Source: Martinezella lusitana (GTDB lineage Bacteria; Pseudomonadota; Alphaproteobacteria; Rhizobiales; Rhizobiaceae). From it: a DNA stretch of 64,000 bases. Shown piece by piece: positions 59,492-64,000 of the stretch. Each line of letters opens with the position of its first letter. The stretch's first letter is position 1. The DNA is taken from positions 248,001-312,000 of the forward strand of contig NZ_WUEY01000006.1 of assembly GCF_010668395.1 (NCBI RefSeq), in the 5' to 3' direction. Under the pieces are notes generated by a model. The model saw only the letters and a list, made by a program, of their open reading frames with translations. It did not search any database and was not told where the DNA came from. The translations under genes were made by a program, and so were the position numbers.

Positions 59492-60439
59492 ATGACGAAA
59501 TCCCTTTGGCTCTTTGCTTTTACTTGGATCGTTCTCGTCCTGCAGTACGTGCCGATCATAGGCCCGATATTGATGATCCTGGGCGCTTCGGTCTGGCCAA
59601 TCCTTACGATCAACCTTGCATTTGCCTCGCTTGCGATGGAGGCTCTGACTGACAGGGATTATCGCGTCTGGCTCATTCTGCCGCTTCTCTATTTCGGCGG
59701 AAACTTCGTTCTCGCAGGCATTAGCGAGTATAAATTTCTGCAGCTGTCTCGCGAAATCCAAGCAAAAAATGCCAATCAAGCATTTGCATTTTCAGGAAGC
59801 GATGCGCTCGTCGTCAACACCGAAGCAGCGCCCGTTCTCGGGCTGCCGGTATCGCTCGTAGAGAATTTCGTTGTTTCGAAAGTGTACGAAAAATCCGAGT
59901 CTGACGATGCGCCGATCAGTGCCTGGAAAATCGGCACGGACCCCTTGTGCAGCAAACTTTGGGCGGACAGGAGCGGAAACAATCTTCGCATCGTTCCGTT
60001 CGGATTGCTCGAGAACGGCAAACTCGTTGCCGGTATGTGCATGTATCGGCTGGTCGAAAAGCCAGCAGGCCGGATCGTGACCCTCACAGTTACCGAACCG
60101 ATAGAGCATCAGAGTTTTCTCCTGCCGTATAAGACGCAAATCATCACCATCGCCGACGAGACGGGAAATGCGGCAAGACTTTCGTATGCGGAGGCAACGC
60201 CGTGGACATGGATTCCCATGCCGATTGGCGGCTGCTTCTATGGCGAAGGGCGGCACAAGCCGACCTGCTTTTTCGGTCCCTTGCGCATTTTTTCGATGCC
60301 CGCGCTCGGCGCGGCGAAAGATGCAACGGCGCTGGTCGCAAAGGCGCTCGATCTCGAATGGAAACCAGCAAGCAAACGCCGGCGTGAGATCGGTCTGCAG
60401 GATATGAAGTCTGACATGCGGCCAAGCGTTTCCTTCTGA
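59492..60439 (+). CDS. Unrecognised membrane protein
   Basis: A 315-residue protein I cannot place in a family. Three or four hydrophobic segments fill residues about 5-85 (near 5-22, 27-48 and 63-82), followed by a soluble part with four cysteines in two pairs (DPLCSKL, GMCMY, GGCFYGEG, PTCFFGP) that could form disulphides outside the membrane. The pattern resembles the protein at 5606-6682, with a motif-like run of LLPYKTQI against LLVQKTMV there. ATG 59492 is preceded by a GAGG; a GTG at 59459 adds eleven residues. It stands alone. Coding is likely from length and composition. Confidence 0.68.
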   Translation: MTKSLWLFAFTWIVLVLQYVPIIGPILMILGASVWPILTINLAFASLAMEALTDRDYRVWLILPLLYFGGNFVLAGISEYKFLQLSREIQAKNANQAFAFSGSDALVVNTEAAPVLGLPVSLVENFVVSKVYEKSESDDAPISAWKIGTDPLCSKLWADRSGNNLRIVPFGLLENGKLVAGMCMYRLVEKPAGRIVTLTVTEPIEHQSFLLPYKTQIITIADETGNAARLSYAEATPWTWIPMPIGGCFYGEGRHKPTCFFGPLRIFSMPALGAAKDATALVAKALDLEWKPASKRRREIGLQDMKSDMRPSVSF

Positions 60440-60617
60440 AATATAGTGGCTGCGCGCGGGCTGTGAGCGGCGTTTCGCTCCCTCATATCGTCAGCCCCAT
60501 CGGGTGCTCGCCCGCGCCTCGAATTGCTTTTTTGCACTGCACACGTTAGAAGACCCCGCAAAATTCATGGGATGGAAGCAGGCGGCGTGGGAAGGCGCTG
60601 TCGGCGGAGGAGCGAAT

Positions 60618-61493
60618 TTGGAGATCGTCAACACGATAGCGGCCTTGCGCGAAAAGCTTGGCGGGCACCGCAAGACCGGGAAACGCGTCGGTCTCGTGCC
60701 GACCATGGGCTTCCTGCATGCCGGCCATATGGAACTGGTCTCCCGCGCCAAGGCCGAGAACGATATCGTCGTCACATCCATCTTCGTCAATCCGCTGCAG
60801 TTCGGCGCCAATGAGGACTTGGCGAAATATCCGCGCGATCTCGAGCGCGACAGCGCCATGCTGCGCGAAGCCGGCGTCGATTTTCTCTTTGCGCCCGGCG
60901 TCAGCGACATGTACCCGCGCCCGATGGAAACGGTCGTCGACGTGCCGAAGCTCGGCGGTGAGCTGGAGGGCGCGGTTCGCCCCGGTCATTTCGCCGGTGT
61001 TGCCACCGTCGTCACCAAGCTCTTCAACATCGTCCAGCCGGACAGCGCCTATTTCGGCGAAAAGGATTATCAGCAGGTCGCGATCATCCGCCGGATGGTC
61101 GAGGATCTGGCGCAGCCGGTTCGTGTGGTGCCGGTGCCCACCGTTCGCGATGCGGATGGCCTGGCGCTCTCTTCGCGTAACGTCTATCTCTCGAAGCAAG
61201 AACGTGCCGCCGCCGTCATCGTCCCCAGGGCATTGGCGGAGGCGGAAAGGCTCTACGATCTCGGCGCGAACGACCCTGCGGCGCTGGAAGAGGCGCTGCG
61301 CGCCTTCATCGACAAAGAACCACTCGCGGCAGCGGAAGTCGCCGCCGTTCGCCATCCCGATACGCTGGAACCATTGACGACATTGCAGGGCCATCCCGTG
61401 CTCATCGCGCTCTTCGTCCGCATCGGCAGCACCCGCCTGCTCGACAATCGCGTCATCGGCCGCCGGCCGGCCGCCAATGAAAGGACCGTCTGA
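60618..61493 (+). CDS. panC: Pantoate-beta-alanine ligase (pantothenate synthetase)
   Basis: A 291-residue enzyme joining pantoate and beta-alanine with ATP. Nucleotide-binding motifs are [15 protein letters not shown] (HxGH-type) and YFGEKDYQQ; others are [19 protein letters not shown] and [14 protein letters not shown] 60618 is the start: GGAGG lies at 60607-60611, seven bases ahead, and it fits the family's N-terminus. panB follows after one base, so the two form an operon. Acts in the cytoplasm in coenzyme A synthesis. Confidence 0.96.
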   Translation: MEIVNTIAALREKLGGHRKTGKRVGLVPTMGFLHAGHMELVSRAKAENDIVVTSIFVNPLQFGANEDLAKYPRDLERDSAMLREAGVDFLFAPGVSDMYPRPMETVVDVPKLGGELEGAVRPGHFAGVATVVTKLFNIVQPDSAYFGEKDYQQVAIIRRMVEDLAQPVRVVPVPTVRDADGLALSSRNVYLSKQERAAAVIVPRALAEAERLYDLGANDPAALEEALRAFIDKEPLAAAEVAAVRHPDTLEPLTTLQGHPVLIALFVRIGSTRLLDNRVIGRRPAANERTV

Positions 61494-61494
61494 G

Positions 61495-62316
61495 ATGAGC
61501 ACCGTCGGACAGACCAAGCGTGTAACGCCTGCAGCGATCGAAGCGATGAAGGGCACGCGCCCGATCGTCAGCCTGACGGCCTACACGACGCCGATCGCCC
61601 GCCTGCTTGACCCGCATTGCGACCTGCTGCTGGTCGGCGACTCGCTCGGCATGGTGCTCTACGGCATGGAAACAACCGTCGGCGTCACGCTGGAGATGAT
61701 GATTGGCCACGGCCAGGCCGTCATGCGCGGCGCGAAGCACGCCTGCGTTATCGTCGACCTGCCCTTCGGCTCCTATCAGGAATCGAAGGAGCAGGCCTTT
61801 CGCAGCGCTGCGCGCATTCTGAAGGAAACCGGCTGCGATGGCGTCAAGCTGGAGGGTGGCGAGGAAATGGCCGAAACCGTCACCTTCCTGACCGGCCGCG
61901 GTATTCCGGTCTTCGGCCATGTCGGGCTGATGCCGCAACAGGTGAATACGACTGGCGGCTACCGCTCCCTTGGACGCACGGACAAGGAAGCAGACAAGAT
62001 CCGGCGCGATGCCAGGGCGATCGCCGAGGCCGGCGCCTTCGCAATGGTGATCGAAGGCACGATTGAGCCGCTCGCCCGCGAGATCACCGCCGCAGTCGCC
62101 ATCCCCACCATCGGCATCGGCGCCTCTGCGGCTTGCGATGGACAGATCCTCGTTTCCGACGACATGCTCGGCCTGTTCAACGATTTCAAGCCGCGCTTCG
62201 TCAGGCATTTCGCGCAGCTGGCACCCTTGGTCTCGGAGGCGGCCGAAGCCTATGCCGAGGACGTGAGGGCTCGCACCTTCCCTGCTTTGGAGCATACGTT
62301 CCAGCCAAAGAAATGA
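61495..62316 (+). CDS. panB: 3-methyl-2-oxobutanoate hydroxymethyltransferase
   Basis: A 273-residue enzyme making ketopantoate from 2-ketoisovalerate with methylenetetrahydrofolate, the first committed step to pantothenate. Motifs: [40 protein letters not shown] (metal-binding Asp), [21 protein letters not shown], and [17 protein letters not shown]. Start at ATG 61495, just after the panC stop; translation is coupled. Its substrate comes from the branched-chain pathway begun by ilvIN at 15.5-18 kb. Confidence 0.96.
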   Translation: MSTVGQTKRVTPAAIEAMKGTRPIVSLTAYTTPIARLLDPHCDLLLVGDSLGMVLYGMETTVGVTLEMMIGHGQAVMRGAKHACVIVDLPFGSYQESKEQAFRSAARILKETGCDGVKLEGGEEMAETVTFLTGRGIPVFGHVGLMPQQVNTTGGYRSLGRTDKEADKIRRDARAIAEAGAFAMVIEGTIEPLAREITAAVAIPTIGIGASAACDGQILVSDDMLGLFNDFKPRFVRHFAQLAPLVSEAAEAYAEDVRARTFPALEHTFQPKK

Positions 62317-62323
62317 GGCTCCG

Positions 62324-62575
62324 TCAGCCTTTGGCCGGCTCCTTCTCCAAGAGATAGATGGCTTCGCCGAAATCTTCCATCTTGCTCACCAGGGCGGCAT
62401 GGGCATCGCGCAGGCCCTGATTGTAGTAATACGGGCCGATTTCCGCCGTGAAGAAATCCAGCAGGAATTCGGCAGGCAGCGCGCCGATCGACTGGTCGAG
62501 CTCATCGGCAAAATAACGCTGAAGACGGGCGACGATGGCAGCCTTCTCTTCCTTCGAAAACGTGATCTTCTTCAT
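62324..62575 (-). CDS. DUF2164 family small protein
   Basis: An 83-residue protein matching DUF2164: KITFSKEEKAAIVARLQRYF, IGALPAEFLLDFFTAEIGPY and YYNQGLRDAHAAL are the family's stretches. It is probably cytoplasmic and helical. Function unknown. It converges with panB, whose stop is 7 bases away, and starts 227 bases from azlC. Confidence 0.88.
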   Translation of the reverse strand: MKKITFSKEEKAAIVARLQRYFADELDQSIGALPAEFLLDFFTAEIGPYYYNQGLRDAHAALVSKMEDFGEAIYLLEKEPAKG

Positions 62576-62611
62576 CCTCGCTCCACTTTCTGATGCGTTC
62601 AGGGAACTGCT

Positions 62612-62649
62612 TCAAGGAAATCAATTGATCCATCAAGGAAATTCAATTG
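62612..62649. repeat. Imperfect direct repeat upstream of azlC
   Basis: TCAAGGAAATCAATTG (62612-62627) is repeated as TCAAGGAAATTCAATTG (62633-62649), 21 bases apart, one helical period doubled. It lies between the divergent DUF2164 and azlC genes and may be a regulator site. The CAATTG ends are themselves palindromic. The rest of 62576-62802 has no gene. Confidence 0.5.
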
Positions 62650-62802
62650 CCGGGTTTGTACGCACGGCTTACTGCTCCGGCCATTGAGCGGCGGGAGGAG
62701 CCGGTGCGCGGGGCTGCGCCCCTGCCGCACGCGATTCGCGCCACGGAATGCAAATATAGCATCCGGCATATGCCGGGTTTTCCATGAAGGGCAGAGCGGA
62801 CC

Positions 62803-63525
62803 ATGAGTCGCGCGGAATTTCTTGAAGGGTTGAAGGGTGGCATTCCCGTCGGCCTTGCCGCAGCGCCCTTCGGCGCTCTGTTCGGCGCGCTGGCGCGCGA
62901 TCAGGGCATGTCGCTTGGCGAGCTGACTTTGATGAGCGGCACGGTCTATGCCGGCGCCAGCCAGATGGTCGGGCTGGACCTCTTCGGCCACAATGTCCAG
63001 GCTTGGCTTATCGTGCTGTCGATCCTTGCGGTGAACTTCCGCCATGTGCTCTATTCGGCTGCAATCGCGCGCTATATCAGGCACTTTAGCCCGGTGGAAA
63101 AATTCTTCACCTTCTTCCTGCTGGTCGATCCGCAATTTGCAGAAACGATCAAACGCCAGGAAAGCGGCAAGCCCATCACCTTCGTCTGGTACATGGGCTT
63201 TGCGACGATGGTCTACATTCCCTGGGTGCTCATAAGCCTGATCGGCGGCCTCCTCGGCAGCCTGATCGGCGATCCGAGGGCCATCGGCCTCGATATCCTG
63301 TTGCCGATCTATTTCCTCGGCATCGTCCTGGGCTTCCGCAAGCGCGACAACTTCCTGCCGGTCGTGGCCGCGAGCGCCGTGGCATCGGCCATCGCGTATC
63401 GTTATGTCGGCTCGCCCTGGCATGTCAGCATCGGCGCGCTCGCCGGCGTTGCGCTTGCCGCGGTACTGCCGCCGGTCAAAGCCAACCGCAAGCCAGACCT
63501 CGCTCACGAAAACCACGAGGTCTGA
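62803..63525 (+). CDS. azlC: AzlC family branched-chain amino acid exporter subunit
   Basis: A 240-residue membrane protein with several helices. The AzlC signature is near the N-terminus (GGIPVGLAAAPFGALFGALA), then GTVYAGASQMVGLDLF and NFRHVLYSAAIARYIRHFSP. AzlC with the small AzlD forms an exporter of branched-chain amino acids or analogues. azlD starts two bases after the stop, so they are co-translated. A direct repeat at 62612-62649 may control the pair. Confidence 0.93.
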   Translation: MSRAEFLEGLKGGIPVGLAAAPFGALFGALARDQGMSLGELTLMSGTVYAGASQMVGLDLFGHNVQAWLIVLSILAVNFRHVLYSAAIARYIRHFSPVEKFFTFFLLVDPQFAETIKRQESGKPITFVWYMGFATMVYIPWVLISLIGGLLGSLIGDPRAIGLDILLPIYFLGIVLGFRKRDNFLPVVAASAVASAIAYRYVGSPWHVSIGALAGVALAAVLPPVKANRKPDLAHENHEV

Positions 63526-63527
63526 CC

Positions 63528-63839
63528 ATGCTCGATTTCAACCCGCACATGGTCCTGCTGATTGCCGCCGCGGCCGTGGTGACCTTCCTGACCCGCATCG
63601 GCGGCTACATCCTCATCGTCAAGATGACCCGCATTCCGCCGCGCGTCGAAGCGGCATTGAATGCCGTGCCCGCCGCCGTGCTCACGACCCTCGTCGCGCC
63701 CGCCTTCTTCATCGGCGGCTGGGACACCAAGGTAGCGATGCTGGCAGCCCTTCTCGTCGGCCTGCGCTATCCGTCGACCTATATGCTGGTCGCGGGCTGG
63801 ATCGTCGTGATGGCATGGCGCCATTCCATCGGCGCTTGA
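63528..63839 (+). CDS. azlD: AzlD family transporter subunit
   Basis: A 103-residue protein with about three or four helices: LLIAAAAVVTFLTRIGGYIL, RVEAALNAVPAAVLTTLVAP and MLAALLVGLRYPSTYMLVAG. It is the small partner of AzlC and sits two bases downstream. A strong hairpin follows at 63851-63881. Confidence 0.92.
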   Translation: MLDFNPHMVLLIAAAAVVTFLTRIGGYILIVKMTRIPPRVEAALNAVPAAVLTTLVAPAFFIGGWDTKVAMLAALLVGLRYPSTYMLVAGWIVVMAWRHSIGA

Positions 63840-63850
63840 GACGTTTCAGG

Positions 63851-63881
63851 ACCCCATCCGGCTTTCAAGGCCGGATGGGGT
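63851..63881. terminator. Bidirectional terminator between azlD and the aminopeptidase gene
   Basis: ACCCCATCCGG (63851-63861) pairs perfectly with CCGGATGGGGT (63871-63881), extendable by one C-G pair, with a 7-base loop. It lies between convergent genes and can serve both. Confidence 0.7.
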
Positions 63882-63890
63882 CAGCGTTTC

Positions 63891-64000
63891 TCAGTGGCTG
63901 AGCTCGAGCGTGGCATTTTCAAGCCAGGCCCGGATGTCATGATCGTGGATCAACGGCATGAGCGCCTCGCGCGTCCGGGCGTGGTACTCGTTCAGCCAGT
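63891..64000 (-). CDS. Aminopeptidase P family protein, C-terminal end (5' part outside window)
   Basis: The last 35 codons on the minus strand read WLNEYHARTREALMPLI then DIRAWLENATLELSH before the stop. The 'W-L-x-x-Y-H-x-x-x-R-E' and 'W-L-x-x-A-T' elements are the usual ending of M24B Xaa-Pro aminopeptidases in rhizobia, where the metal-binding residues lie further upstream. The assignment rests on this short tail only. Confidence 0.65.
   Translation of the reverse strand, partial: WLNEYHARTREALMPLIHDHDIRAWLENATLELSH

Noticed and set aside
1..64000. CRISPR arrays, tRNA or rRNA genes, complete insertion sequences
   Set aside because: No regularly spaced repeats, no cloverleaf sequences and no transposase genes were recognised by eye; a tRNA could still be missed without a computed search.

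Overview
The window is chromosomal DNA from an alphaproteobacterium of the Rhizobiaceae (Rhizobium/Agrobacterium group). This rests on a circularly permuted two-piece tmRNA gene with the tag ANDNYAEARLAA followed directly by sspB; on high-GC genes carrying the rhizobial orders miaA/serB and folA-hflK-hflC-degP; on the families DUF4169, DUF2164 and AzlCD; and on many TTG/GTG starts. No rRNA, tRNA, CRISPR array, complete insertion sequence or prophage was seen. Most of the window is ordinary core and metabolic gene content, read with high confidence at family level.

Layout. 1-5.4 kb: the end of a GNAT gene, a GNAT gene interrupted by one in-frame TGA, a TetR-MFS pair, and an HxlR-FAD monooxygenase pair divergent from an NmrA-type quinone reductase. 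5.6-6.7 kb: an unrecognised membrane protein. 6.9-10.8 kb: pdxJ, a RecD-like helicase, and an operon of a secreted COG4315 protein, an ECF sigma factor and its membrane anti-sigma factor. 11-13.3 kb: cobalt-type nitrile hydratase (alpha, beta, accessory) behind a LysE exporter gene. 13.5-15.5 kb: an aldo/keto reductase and a KpsC-like Kdo transferase. 15.5-18.2 kb: ilvI-ilvN with a clear attenuation leader encoding an Ile/Leu/Val-rich peptide. 18.3-23.3 kb: HerA-like ATPase, miaA, serB, two tandem GNAT genes. 23.3-31.3 kb (mostly minus strand): degP, hflC, hflK, folA, an NAD-binding dehydrogenase, an XRE-cupin regulator divergent from a Pat-like GNAT, thyA. 31.6-33.1 kb: ssrA, sspB, DUF4169, a ribbon-helix-helix protein. 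33.2-42 kb: an AsmA-like giant, an FAD oxidase, AraC/DUF2000, an OmpA-like lipoprotein, an orphan flagellin. 42.2-49.4 kb: an RND efflux pump and a UvrD/PcrA-type helicase. 49.4-51 kb: an AT-rich patch with a solitary PD-(D/E)XK nuclease and a decayed GIY-YIG gene. 51-56 kb: HxlR/GST, SDR/TetR, a FucP-type sugar transporter, pncA. 56-60.4 kb: a glycosyltransferase, a flippase, a DUF805 protein and a second unrecognised membrane protein. 60.6-64 kb: panC-panB, DUF2164, azlC-azlD, and the end of an Xaa-Pro aminopeptidase gene.

How the parts work together. Biosynthesis: branched-chain amino acids (ilvIN), pantothenate (panBC, drawing on the same 2-ketoisovalerate pool), pyridoxal phosphate (pdxJ), serine (serB), and dTMP/folate (thyA with folA). 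Protein quality control: tmRNA tags stalled products, SspB delivers them to ClpXP, and HflKC and DegP work at the membrane and in the periplasm. Several small regulator-target pairs (TetR, HxlR, AraC, XRE-cupin) look like stress or xenobiotic response modules.

No clear multi-gene novel system stands out. The items most worth a second look are the ilv leader peptide, which appears to be leaderless; the AT-rich nuclease patch with a GIY-YIG remnant; two orphan membrane proteins with similar layout; the His-rich nitrile hydratase alpha subunit; the TGA-interrupted acetyltransferase; and several inverted or direct repeats in divergent promoter regions.
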